Shown here: one piece after another, positions 1 through 11,381 of the stretch | How the letters are laid out: every line of letters begins with the position of its first letter | Position numbering within the stretch: position 1 is the stretch's first letter | Source of the DNA: Antrodiella citrinella | Taxonomy: Eukaryota > Basidiomycota > Agaricomycetes > Polyporales > Steccherinaceae | Reading direction: 5' to 3' | DNA length: 64,000 nt | Assembly: GCA_004802725.1 (NCBI GenBank) | Contig: SGPM01000006.1 | Span: forward strand, 62,001-126,000 | Notes under the pieces: generated by a model | The model's database searches: none | What the model saw: the letters and a program-made list of their open reading frames with translations, nothing else | Told to the model about the DNA's origin: nothing | Translations under genes and position numbers: made by a program

Positions 1-2067
1 AGGACTTACAGGTAGGATCACGTTTATGCGAATCGCAAGTTCCTTAACAAACCATATCATAGGCTATTGCGCGGGCGCATAGATTCGGTCAGAAGAAGAC
101 ATGTCTTGTCTTCAAGTTGATGGTGAAGGACTCCGCTGAAGGTAGTTCATACTCGCATTGCTGTGCAGGTTATCACTCATCTGCCCACAGAACGAATCAT
201 GCAGACTGGAAAAAAGAAGCTTGTCCTGGACCATCTCATCGTACAGAAGATGGAAGATGACGACGCGAAGGAAGATGTACAGTCTATATTGATGTTTGGA
301 GCACAGACCCTCTTCCAGGATGGCGAGAACCAAGCTTCACGGGATATTCATTGTGAGTATATTTTATCTTCGAGCTGCGTGAAACTGACATATTTTTTCG
401 CGAAGACTCCGCACAGGATGTCGACAGTCTCATCGAGAAAACCGAAAAGGAAGGCGACCAGCAAGAGGAGCAAGGCAAAGATGGATCTCTATTCTCGTTC
501 GCGAAAGTGTGGGCTTCGGACCGTGACGGTTTGGTCGAGATGACAGACGAGACGGATAACACTGTGCAGGCTGATTCATGGGCCCAGACTTTGGAGCGGC
601 TTGCCAATGAAATGGCCAAACAGCAGGAGGCAGAAGCTACCGGTCGTGGTGTACGGCGTCGTGCGGCTGCGGTATTCCCTGGTGTAAGATTATCATCGCT
701 CATCCACTCTTTCCTACGCGCACACTCACATGGATCTCTTTCAGCAGCAGATTATCCCAGGTATTGATACTCCCAAGAAGGACAAAAAGAAAAAGCAGGG
801 CAAAGGCAAGGGCAAGGAGAAGGCAGCTGGCGAAGATTCAGACGCATACGTGGCAGCCTCTGCTCTAGGTTCGGAGGACGAGTCGGTCAGCAACCCTTCA
901 GCTGTAGACGAAGACTTTCCTGCACCTGCACAGCCGAAACCCAAGCGTCACACAGATACAACGGGGCCGATACCTCTATCTCCCATTCATACCTCCGATC
1001 TACCTCGCTTGCCAGCTAAGAAGTCAAAATCTCATCTGTGTGGTCTTTGTGGTAACATCCACAGTGAAAGTGGTACTTGCTTTATGACAGAAAGTGCGGA
1101 AAACCTTGCTGAGTTCCGCAGCATTCTGCTCAGTCACGAGGGGGACGAGACAATAGAAGAACGCGTGCGTTTTTTTACTTTAGTTTTCTACTGTTTGACT
1201 AATTCACTTTCACATAGCGTGCTGCCATAGCCATCATCGACAAGACCTTGTACAAGCGCAACAAACTACATCTTATCTATGGCCAGCCATTGTCTCTAGT
1301 GGACCCACCCGGTTTCCGTCAAGAACCCACTCCCAATCAGCCTCTTCCTACTCATCAACCTAGTGCCAGCAATGATACCTCATTCCAGATACCCGTGGCG
1401 TCTACCTCTACTATACCGCCCCGTCCCAAACCACATCCTATCAATGGTTCCGCCGGTCCGTCAAAGATGCACCTGCCGCCAGGTGAAGATGCGACCTCAT
1501 CACCTTTTGGTCATTCATTGGTCAAATCGAAACATTCGAAGTCGAAACATCATGCTGTAACAACGCCTGCATCGAAGCCTTCGCCAATCGGCTCCGCTGC
1601 GAAGTCTGGCCGTGTAGTGTCGACTGCTGGAACATCTACCGATGGGGTTCCATCTCAGCCCAAGCCCGTATCCCGCGCCTTTCCGGATGCAGTAACGAAT
1701 AGTTTGAAGAGACCCTCTCCACCTACGCAATCTGCGTCGCTGTCAAAGAAGCAGAAGCAGACGAAAGATTTGCCATGTCCTATTTGCAAAGGGCCGCTCC
1801 ATCCGGCGAAGGATTGTCCTCTGGTGCGGAGGGGATCGCAGAGGTACGTGAGACGAGTTGTCTACATCGGTACGATGTGACTGATGAATGCTGATGAATG
1901 TTCCCTTCAGCATACTACAGGAGATTAAGAGGCTGAAAACTGATCCTGTGAATGAGCCAACGGTTCAGATACTCCGAGCGCTGTTCAAGAAACATCAAAC
2001 GCGTGAACAGCTGGCAGTCAGTGGGAGTGGCGCAGTCCCGGATCCTATTGAGGGTCAGTTTAGATGA
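1..2067 (+). CDS. Mit1/CHD-type chromatin remodelling ATPase, C-terminal part (5' partial)
   Basis: The gene enters from the left edge, so only the C-terminal part is present. The first clear exon starts after an acceptor near 168 and encodes the end of an SNF2 helicase C-terminal lobe, including ERIMQTGKKKLVLDHLIVQK, a typical CHD/ISWI post-helicase stretch. A Lys-rich linker follows. Then come two cysteine clusters, CGLCGNIHSESGTC and CPICKGPLHPAKDC, which resemble the C-terminal zinc fingers of the fission yeast SHREC remodeller Mit1. The last exon (about 1912-2067) reads ILQEIKRLKTDPVNEPTVQI and ends EGQFR-stop. At least four short introns interrupt the part seen. Family knowledge: these ATPases slide nucleosomes in heterochromatin. 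The helicase identity is firm. Mit1 rather than another CHD-like protein is inferred from the tail, because the catalytic core lies outside the window. Confidence 0.75.
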
Positions 2068-2655
2068 TGCCCTCAGGCCTCAGAGGCCTTAGCGTCGCGT
2101 TTGAGAACAACGCATATTGCGTACTACATCCCTATAATGGGTCTGTTTATATTCCTTGTAGTAGAATGATTGTCAAGTGTAGAAATGGTTGTAACAATTA
2201 GAGCTTTTGGCGGAGAACAATAATCGGAAGATAGAGACGGAGTTCGGGACAAATAAGCGCCGTGCATCGGTAGTCGATCGCAGTCGTGGCACTCACTTTC
2301 TTTATCACTTCCACTCCGAGAGCTGTACTATCTCCTCTACCACCGATCCCTAGTGTCTGTTTCGCGTCCGTCGACGAGTCGCTCTACCAGAACTCAGGTT
2401 CGCCGCTTTCTGGTCGACGTTCGTCCTGATGGTGAAGGCCCAAGTCAAGGGCTTCAGCATGCAGTCAGACACACAATCGGCCCATTCCAGTGGCCACTCG
2501 CATTGGACTTCGTCCCAGCCTCCGGGTAAGCCTCGTTTCTGTCATCTGCGGCTGCGCATCCTGGCTGCGGCTAGACTAGAATCTCATTCTGGCCTTGTTT
2601 ACACAGATAGCACGTGGTCCAAATCATCCCAATCATCCCAAGGCTCAACCGCCGC

Positions 2656-2662
2656 TATAAAG
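2656..2662 (+). promoter_or_regulatory. TATA-like element upstream of the RNase III-like gene
   Basis: TATAAAG lies about 45 bp before the ATG at 2708. It sits downstream of a possible 5'-UTR intron (GTAAGC near 2526, acceptor near 2606). If transcription starts here the leader would be very short, so this is a weak call. Confidence 0.25.
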
Positions 2663-2707
2663 ACCACCCATGCTTCTCTGAAGCGCTCACGTTCTACTCT
2701 CTCCACC

Positions 2708-3815
2708 ATGGACCCTCCTCCTACCATTCCTCGCCTGAGTGGCGAAATCATTCTCGACGTCTTTACCCACAGATCTCTTCGTTTCACTGGCTCACCTGCG
2801 AACGAAGACTCTGAGTTTGGCGACAATGACCGATTGGCGTTCCTCGGCGAGAAAGCGTTCGATCTCGCTGTGACAGATGCCCTCTCCCGTAAGCGACCCA
2901 TGCTGAAAGCATCTGAACTGGAGGTGAGCATGTGTCCGTATAATCTCTGCACCTCAGATGTTGACTCTCTAGACAGATACAGCGGGGAGATTGCTGCTCT
3001 CACGAGACAATCGAGTCATGGGTCGTTGGCTACAAACTGAGAGATAAGTTGCGATACGATTCATCTTATTCGGAGAGTATTCGTGATGATAAGGTGCGTG
3101 TGACGTGTACTTCTTCCTATTTGCAAGATGTCTTACAATGTCTGTGTGTATGTAGGAGACGGCCCATCTGTTCTATTCGTACGTGGGCGCCGTGTATGCG
3201 CAGCGTGGCGTGCAGGCGGTGTTGGACTGGATTGGCTTGCTTGTCGATCCTGCTTATGAGCCGTCTCCTGCTCCGCAGCCGTCTGATGCGGACCAATCTT
3301 TCAGCTTTAAAAAGCCGAGGGTTGAGCCACAGCAGCAGCAGTTCATGCAATCCCAGTTCATGCCGCCTCAGCAGCCTTACACTCCTCAGTATACACCTGA
3401 TGTCCCACAGTTTGGCGCACCACCGCCACCCTCGAACCCGCCACCGCCACTCCCTCAAAATCCTCTGGCGCCGGCTCAGCCTCAGTCTGCTTTCCTTCCG
3501 ATGTTTAATCAGACTGCGACGCAGCGTCGCCTTGCTGTTGAGTATCCTGCTTCGTTTTCTGGGCCTGCTCATGCGGGTCGTTGGACTGTGAAATGTGTCG
3601 GTGAGTTCTTCTGTCCGTGTGGCGCGTTTATGATGATGTGACCATGTATACAGTCAATGGGATCGAGAAGGGTCAAGGCATGGGTGCCAGCAAACAATTG
3701 GCCAAGGAGGAGGCCGCCAGACAAGCGTATTATGCCATGGGATGGGCACCTCGTATGTTTTGTATTTGTTTGCTGCGTTCGGCAACTAACGCAGTGTTTG
3801 ATAGATGCCCTTTGA
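2708..3815 (+). CDS. RNase III-fold protein with C-terminal dsRNA-binding domain, catalytically degenerate
   Basis: Four introns can be placed: 2921-2976, about 3094-3155, 3601-3652 and about 3758-3804. After splicing the frame is continuous from MDPPPTIPRL to a TGA at 3813. The N-terminal half has the RNase III fold: FTHRSLRF, NDRLAFLGEKAFDLAV and LFYSYVGAVYAQRG align with the THRS, NERLEFLGD and DxFEALIGAIY blocks of the family. A linker rich in Pro and Gln follows, then a dsRNA-binding domain ending in GMGASKQLAKEEAARQAYYA. The metal-binding residues are changed: Glu to Ala and Asp to Glu in the first signature, and Asp to His and Glu to Tyr in the second. Hydrolysis of dsRNA is therefore unlikely. 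Mitochondrial ribosomal proteins mL44/mL57 are other RNase III-fold proteins without activity, but no clear presequence is visible here. The in-frame ATG at 2429 was not used because it needs read-through of a probable intron. Confidence 0.7.
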
Positions 3816-4673
3816 ATGATGGAGAAATGGGCTGCAAGATTACGGGCCTTTGTACCGTTGNAATCTACTAGCACCGCAAATTGTTAATGAACATCGCTAC
3901 TCTGGATCCTCACTGCTACTAGATTACAACGGTTCAAGATTCCATAATTGGTTCAACATACCCCAGCCCCAAGGTAACGCCCGTCATCCTGTGGGCATGT
4001 ACGCTGAACCTCCCCACCTTCGTATGGGCCTTGGGAAGATAATGTACTTTAGGCATCGTCGACGCATACTTGGTTGCGTTGACGTCCGTATATCCTTAGT
4101 TTTCAGGAGGAATGGCTCTTCAATTCATAGACTTTGCATGTCCAAACCACGTGTTCATACTCGTGTGTAACCCGACAAGCCCGAGGGTCTTACCGAGACT
4201 TCAGAAGATGCAGCGTGACCTCAGCACACAAGACAACGTTTGGAGATGTGCGAGTGCAAAATCGTCATGTCCGGAGCGCCCACAGGGAACGGAATATTTT
4301 GTTGCTTCGTCAGCCCCTCTGCGTGGGCGTGTCTGCGCAACATCTGTGTCTGTTTCTGCTCGACAAGCAGGTGGGTTGTGATGCTGTTTTCGACCCGTGC
4401 AATTGAATCAGAGTATCTCCTGTCCTCGAGTAGTGACAATACCTGCAAGTAAAGCAGTTGGTATAAAAGGGCTCGGAAGCGATCGGAAGACCACATGCAT
4501 GGTAATCTTGGCTTAGTCAGTCAACGTATGTGACTTGTGCAGGAACTCAATAAGCAGAGCGACCCTCCGTCCGTTGCCTTTTCATCCTTTCTCATCGACC
4601 ACGACGTCCGCCAGCTTTATTTCACTGGCGCACTCGCCATTCTCCTCGTCGTCGCAGATTCCCTCCTTTCGCG
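3816..4673. other. Intergenic region with one ambiguous base and a TATA box
   Basis: This stretch holds no convincing coding signal. The short open frames overlap on both strands and match nothing I recognise. Base 3861 is n, the only ambiguous base in the window. TATAAAAG at 4462-4469 lies about 205 bp before the SNF2-RING start and is followed by pyrimidine-rich leader sequence, so this is its likely promoter. Confidence 0.5.
4462..4469 (+). promoter_or_regulatory. TATA box of the SNF2-RING helicase gene
   Basis: TATAAAAG lies about 205 bp before the ATG at 4674, with CT-rich sequence between. Position and sequence fit a core promoter. No experiment is implied. Confidence 0.45.
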
Positions 4674-7600
4674 ATGTACCCCACCGCATCTTCTTCCACG
4701 TCCCCCACAACTCCTCATTCATCCCAGGCGAACCCAATAGATTTGACCGTCTCCGACGATGAGGATCACTACTCTAACGAGCGCGTTTGCAAGAGAACTT
4801 GTCCCAGCTCGCGCTCGTTCAATGCCCAGACGGACTACTCCCAGGCCTCTCCTGCGCGTGCCCCTCCACCTCCACATTCAGGCCTATCTCCCGCTATGTC
4901 TTCGTCTACACTGCAGCCGGACATCCGACTACCACCCCTCACGAATCCACAACATCAGAACTCTCACATGTCCTACTTTCAAGGTATGAATCCACAACAT
5001 CAGCACGCCTATCCCGGTCCATTTGTTGCCTCCACTTTCCCTTCCATGCAATCTCAGTCGTCTCGTGCACCTACACCCCACTTATCACAACAAAGTCAGG
5101 GCGCATTATTTGCGCCTACCCCTTCGCAATTTGCGGTCGCTATGCCAAGCCCGCGTCCTTCTGGCAGTGGCTCAAGTAGTAGTAATATTATTGACTTGAC
5201 GGGATCCCCTTCTCCTCCCCCACGACCACCACAACCTTCGACCAGTAACGTCCCTTGTGATTTATCTCCCAAAACCCCAGTTTGCGTTGGACTCCTCACT
5301 GTCACTGCCCTTGTTCTCTATCCTGTTCCTTACCTCCAGCCTCAAATGCAGTCTTCAAACCCCGACCAGGACTGGGCCCCGATCCGCCTTAGCTACGAGC
5401 ATAATGCTACGAAGCCCGGCGGGCAGGAAACTATCCACATTCGGACTCCGACGATAACTTTACCTTCGGGCGAGGTCGCCGGGGCGGAGAATTTTGCCGT
5501 GGTTGAGCAGAAGGTGGCAACTTATTTGGGGCCGATGTTAGGAAAGGGTTTGATTAGATTGGATGGCAAAGTTCGAAGGGGAATACCGAATGTACGTCTG
5601 CTTGAATCCCGTTATCCGACATTCGCTGACATAGCATTATTGTAGTTACCGATCCTCCCACTTCAACTCCTCGTGTTCACGCCCAAGGGCAACATACCCG
5701 TAGTGTCTGGGTATCTGCAGCAGTCTGGACTATTATTGGATCATCCCACACTACCGTCGGACCTCCAACGACTACATGGCCAACATTATCATAATCCTCA
5801 TAACCCCCCACCCGGTGGACACAGGGCGGCGATGGTGACAGTGGGTGGGTTATACCCTGCAAGAGTTGGCTTGAACCGTTTCAATACTTCAGTACCCGGA
5901 AAGAGCGTAGAAGTCCAGCGTAGTCAGGTTGATCAGTTGTTCAAGAGCTTGAAGGATGGTGATGAGCTTGAGGAGACTGAACCGCGTACGTTAATGCACC
6001 AAAAGCCCATAAATTCATGCTGCTTATCTGACGCTTTCAACAGCCCCGGAAGTGGCCACGACACTGTATCCTCACCAGAAGAAAGCTCTTACTTTCCTTC
6101 TAGAACGCGAAAGGGAACGATGCGGTCCCGACGGCATCCCCTCATCCTTATGGCGGGAAGCGATCAACCCTCTCAGTAATCAGCGCTCCTGGGTTCACAT
6201 TGTCACTCAACGGGAACAGTTCGAATCGCCCAATGAATCGAAGGGTGCGATCCTTGCAGACGACGTAAGTATCAGTAATATTTTCCTTTCATGCTCTGAC
6301 TTTTCACGTATGACGTAGATGGGTCTCGGGAAGACAATCACCTGCGTATCTCTCATTGCTGCCACTCTAAATTCCGCGAAGGCTTTCGCGACCACCGCCC
6401 TATCTGTTCCCCCATTGACGCCATCATCTTCACAGCAAGATAACGACTTGACCGCTGCCCATTTCCAGGGCAGCGTGTGGGGCATGCAGGCCGTAGCGCC
6501 ACCACCACCACCACCACCACATACTTCACAAAAAGCCAAAGCTAAGCAAGCACGCGAGCAAGATAAAGCCGACGCTGAATACGCTCGTGCTTGCCGCATT
6601 AAAGTGAACAGCCGTGCGACGCTGATTATATGTCCCCTATCGACTGTGATGAACTGGGAGGACCAATTCCGCGAGCATTGGAGAGGCGAGGTCACTGTTG
6701 TTGGAGGAGGCGGTATTTCATGCAACTTGGCCGCTGCATCGGCGTCGCAGACACCTGGAACTTCTACGCCGTGTTCCCAGGAGACGGACGTGAAGCCTGT
6801 TGTTGCACCCAAGTCGGTCGCCCGTATCCGTGAAGGAACACCGCTTCGTGTTTATGTTTACCACGGCACTTCGCGCAAGCCAGATCCATCCTTCCTCGCA
6901 GACTTTGACGCAGTCATCACGACCTACTCAACTCTCGCCACCGAGTTCTCGAAACAGAACAAGAGTCTCTGCGAAGAGGAAGAGGAAGCGGAGGCTAGTG
7001 ACGGATTCGTGGAGGTCGATGAGCAAGGCAACTCTATACTCAAACCGTCCAAAGGCAAGAAGGCGGCGAAACGTAAGAAACCGGGATGCCGTCAAGAGAT
7101 GCCTAGCCCGTTGCAGAGTGTGAACTGGTTCAGGGTAGTATTGGATGAAGCCCAGTGAGTGCAATTAGTCAATTGTACTCCATCTTTGACGGCTAATTGC
7201 GTACAAGCTCTATCAAGGAGACCAGCACTGTAGCATGTAGAGCCTGCTGTGACCTCTTCGCAGATCGTCGTCTCTGCCTTACTGGAACTCCTGTACAGAA
7301 CAAACTTGACGACGTCTACGCCCTTATCAAGTTTCTGCGGCTATCGCCCTTCGACGATAAGGCCATCTGGACCGAGTTCATCGGAACGCCCGTGAAATAC
7401 AGTCAACCGATCGGTGTTGCGCGGTTGCAGACCATCATGAAGTGCATCACTCTGCGCAGAACGAAGGAGAGCAAGGCGGAGAACGGACAGAAGATTTTGG
7501 CATTACCTGCGCGGCGTGACGAGCTGCGGTATCTTAAGTTCGACGAACAAGAGCAGGCTATCTACGACCAGTTCTTTACGGAGTCTAAGGCCGAGTTCAA

Positions 7601-9025
7601 GGAGCTTTCCAACAAGAACGAGGTCATGAAGAATTACGTGGGTATCCTTCAGAAGATTCTCCGGCTTCGCCAGATATGCGACCACTTCGAACTGGTGAAG
7701 AACAAGGGATTAGGACTGCTAGGCGATACTCAGGTCCCTAGCTACGAGGAACTTGCTGCTACCATCGCCGAGCAGGGCATTGACCAAGCGCGCGGTGTTG
7801 CTCTTTTTGCCTTCTTGCGCGAAGCCGGCACAGCGCAATGCGTAGAGTGTGGCCACGAGCTGGGTACCGTGGACACTGCTCAAGCAGACGTCGGCTGCGC
7901 TCTGTCCGATGGGGACCTTCCTCCAGGATCAGCGAAGCGCAGTAGAAAGCCCAAGGCTGGTCCCTCTGCCTCTCGGAATTCTACGCGACAGAATAGCCCG
8001 ACGCCCGCCCTTTGCGTCCTCACCCGATGCCAACATCTTTTCTGCGCAGGATGCTGGCGCACGTCCTGTTGTCCTGGCCCCAACGCGCCTCCCGATGCTC
8101 GCGGAACATGCTCTATCTGCCAGGCGTCCCTCCCAAGCTGGGATGTCGTAGAGGTCAATCCAGAGTTTCAGGTTGCCGGTCCAGACAGCAGCAAGAAGAA
8201 GAGCGCACGAAAGGAGAAGCGACAGAGAGGAGTCATGTCTATGGAAGACTTCCATCCCTCGACGAAAGTCAGAGCCCTCATTGGAGACCTGCTACCGTTC
8301 TCCAGAGCCAACCCTCATTCTGCTAACTATGACCCAGAGTCCATAGAGATTCAGATGATCGACGATTCTGGGCACATCGTAGAGGAAGGTATCACCAAGA
8401 CCGTCGTCTTGTGAGTAACTCTCAATTATTGATTGGTCGGTCGTTATTCACGCGTGATATGACAGCTCTCAATGGACAACAATGCTTGATAAGGTGGAGG
8501 ATGCCCTTGAAGCTGCGAACATTCGTTTCGATCGTTTGGATGGCACCATGCGACGTGATGAACGTACTCGTGCGATGGATGCGCTGAAGTACGACCCTGG
8601 GTGCGAGGTCTTGTTGGTCAGCTTGAAGGCCGGCGGTGTCGGTCTGAACTTGACAGCCGCACAGCGTGTATACCTCATGGATCCATATTGGTGAGTATCT
8701 CATACATTCCGTAATGTGAATGATGGGCTCACTTAGTCCTCAACAGGAACCCTGCGGTCGAGAATCAAGCTGTTGACCGAATCGTGAGTGCTGACATACT
8801 TGAAATGCTGACTCCGTACTGATGACCTTGTTACAGCATCGTCTTGGTCAAACACGACCTGTGACCACTGTCAAGCTTATCATCGAGAACACGATAGAGG
8901 CGCGTCTTTTGGAGGTGCAGAAGAAAAAGACGGAGCTGGCCAACCTGACGCTAGGTCAGAGCTACACGAAAGCCGAGGTGTTGCAGCGACGGATGGAAGA
9001 GCTCAATCAGCTTTTCGGAGGGTGA
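4674..9025 (+). CDS. SNF2-family helicase with internal RING finger (Rad5/HLTF/Uls1-like)
   Basis: The spliced product is roughly 1,250 residues, broken by about eight short introns. The N-terminus is low-complexity, rich in Ser and Pro, and contains two SUMO-interaction-like motifs: PIDLTVSDDED near residue 21 and NIIDLTGSPSP near residue 172. The ATPase core shows ILADD-MGLGKT (Walker A, split by an intron near 6269-6318), LDEAQ as the DExx box and LTGTPVQNKLDD as motif III. A RING-type finger sits between the two lobes, with ligands in CVECG, CQHLFCAGC and CSIC near 7840-8130. The second lobe carries SLKAGGVGLNLTAAQ and HRLGQTRPV. This order (SNF2_N, RING, helicase C) is the Rad5/Rad16 class. 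These proteins remodel chromatin or stalled forks and act as ubiquitin ligases. With SUMO motifs, Uls1 or HLTF are the closest ideas. The exact orthologue is not settled. Confidence 0.85.
6500..6524 (+). repeat. CCA trinucleotide run coding a proline tract
   Basis: A CCA repeat inside the SNF2-RING exon encodes about eight prolines in a row in the insert just after the Walker A segment. It is a simple coding microsatellite and probably varies in length between strains. Confidence 0.6.
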
Positions 9026-9325
9026 TTGCATCGCTCGTTTCTTATTTCTTTCGGTATGGTTTCCCCCGTTTCTGTCACATTGAATTATTATTATCTAGTA
9101 GACCTCGCACCTTCTACTGGTCATATTATATACCATACACATCCCCGCATCGCTTAATTTGTTCTGTTTGTCGAGTGGACTCGTTGTAGATTGGCATGGT
9201 TGTATCATTTATCGTTTCGCAAGAATACATAAGTACAAACATTGTACAACAATATTGTCAACTTCGAAGACTCGCCACTCCCAAGCTAGAACCTTTCCTA
9301 AGTTCGGTCATGCGAGTCTATCGCC

Positions 9326-11053
9326 ATGGCTGAAATGTAAGCCCATTTTACTTTTTCACCATCTGTCACCGCTGAAGTAACCAGTGAACCGTCGTCAACA
9401 CACCAACTCTTCGAAAACCTGTACGAATGTGATTTCCCACTGAGTGAGTATCACCCCTAGTTCCCCCTTAGAGTCGTAAAACTACAGCCTGTGGATCTGG
9501 CTTCCGCGTGAGTGGATGCCATCTATGTGGTCCTGTGACGGAAAGCTTACACCTAGTGTTGTCAGGCTAGCCCTGAACACTTCTTAGTTTGAGACATGGG
9601 CAAGCTGTGCAGGGATCACATTGGAGCAATGTTGTAGCTCAGATAAAGTACCTGGGGAGAAGGTGCTGAGAAAAGAGGAAGTGGAATATCCTGATCTAAG
9701 CTACGTAGAGGTATGAGTGATGTTCTGTGTGCGTTTGGGGGCGTATGCTGATGTCCCCATTTGCAGGCTAGTGACGTGCCGCACATCAGGGACAACCGGA
9801 AACATATTGCCGAGATCAAGAAATGGGCTGCAGCTTTGCCGGCTGACACTCAACGAATGAGCCCAGGGATTTCCCAATACTAACTGATGTGTCTTCTTCC
9901 CCTGTGCGCCGATGTCGTCGCGTCGCAGAAATCCCCAACCGATGAGGCCTCTCAGCGCACCCCTATGGATGAGATGCTACGCATAGCGTTCGATTCTGGC
10001 CAGGCCAAAGAGCTGAGAGTCTGGTGTGTGAAATCTCATTTTCTGGTTTTGCCCGCTCGACCCAACTGATAGAATGCTACTACTGTAGTATGGAACTTGA
10101 TTTCGCTCTCAGGCTCCCTCTCGCAGATGGTTGTTTCATTCCATCAGGCCAGCCAGCGCTGTGGCTGATACTTTCGTCCTGCACCCTCTCCCTGATGACA
10201 TCCGAAAGAAAATTCACGCCGCCCATAATGACGTGAACGGGCATATTACCTTCCACCAGGAAGATGCAAGGGACGCAATGCTTCTTGGTACTTTTGGCCT
10301 CGAGCATAAGCTTGTGAACATGTCACAAGCGACGAACCAAACGGCAATGTACCTCAGCAGTATCCTACATCAGCGTCGCGCCCTGGGTTTACCGGAGCGA
10401 CTCGTGTACGGGGGTGTATACGTTGACTTTGCATTCACCCTCGTCGTGGTAAGGTAGTCTGAGTCTATACCCGACACAATTGTGAGTAGTTGAGTGTTAA
10501 GTGTTGTTGTGAACGCACCCGTTGACAGAGCTTCTAGGAGGTGTATCCAACAAAGTATCGTTGGTCTTTCTTGTTCCCTTCACAGGTGATGCAGTGTTTC
10601 TGCTATCTTCTAGCGTTGGCCAAGAAGTCTAGCGATGACATCGAGGCTGACTTGTATGATGGGATGGGTGTGGAGAGACCCCGCAAGTGGCGTTACCATC
10701 CAGACGAGCTGGGGGAGCGTATTGCATCTGACAACGACGGTGCTGGGTCGGGTAATAGTGAAACGGACAATGAGACGGGCGGCGATCAATTTACGCAAGT
10801 GTTGGATCAAATCCTCGACAGCGGGGATGCTGCTCAAAGGGCTGCGATCGTGCTACCTATATTGGAAATAGTTTTAAAGCGCCTTAAAGAGAATGAAGAC
10901 AAAATTACGGAGTGGCGAGACAATGTCCCGTAAGCTTATATCCTCCTTCTCATGTGCATCTGCGCTAATCCGGTTATGTGTAGGTTGAGCGCGGAGCCGG
11001 CCAAGTCGGAAAACCTTGTTGAGTCTCAGATGGTCTCAGGTTCTGGAGTGTAG
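9326..11053 (+). CDS. Hypothetical protein without recognisable domain
   Basis: I do not recognise this gene. A plausible model starts with an 11-nt exon (9326-9336, ATGGCTGAAAT), followed by an exon at 9385-9443, which together read MAEIEPSSTHQLFENLYECD. Several exons follow whose joins I could not all settle. They include peptide segments SDVPHIRDNRKHIAEIKKWA, TPMDEMLRIAFDSGQAKEL and HPLPDDIRKKIHAAHNDVNG. The last large exon (about 10574-10931) encodes an acidic stretch, then AQRAAIVLPILEIVLKRLKE, which looks helical. The final exon after the acceptor near 10983 ends SGSGV-stop at 11051-11053. Each segment has the typical short introns and acceptors, so it is probably expressed. No signal peptide or membrane segment is evident. 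A lineage-specific protein is the simplest reading. Confidence 0.45.
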
Positions 11054-11381
11054 CTTCTAGCAGTTTGTTTTCTTGGTACGATACCCTCCTTGTAGCAATA
11101 GCATTAGTCGCCCCGACGAGCAATATATCCATGTATCCAAGTTCAAGACTCAAAGTCCAAGTCTATCATGCTTCCTGCATATTGATGACTTGCAGGGGTA
11201 TTGTCTGTAATTTGCAGCGACATCGTTGCGCAGATGAACTTGACTTCCTCAAATGATTTACGCGACGCGACGCTGTTGCTCACCGCCTCGTTCTACTTCT
11301 ATCGACCAACGTCGACTTCCTCCATATTGTGTGCGGGGGAATGACTTCTCGTATTATGTAGGCACCTCCAGAAGACAGTAT

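Noticed and set aside
2429..2707. Upstream in-frame ATG for the RNase III-like gene
   Set aside because: It requires translating through a likely 5'-UTR intron and adds low-complexity sequence. The ATG at 2708 starts just before the conserved domain.
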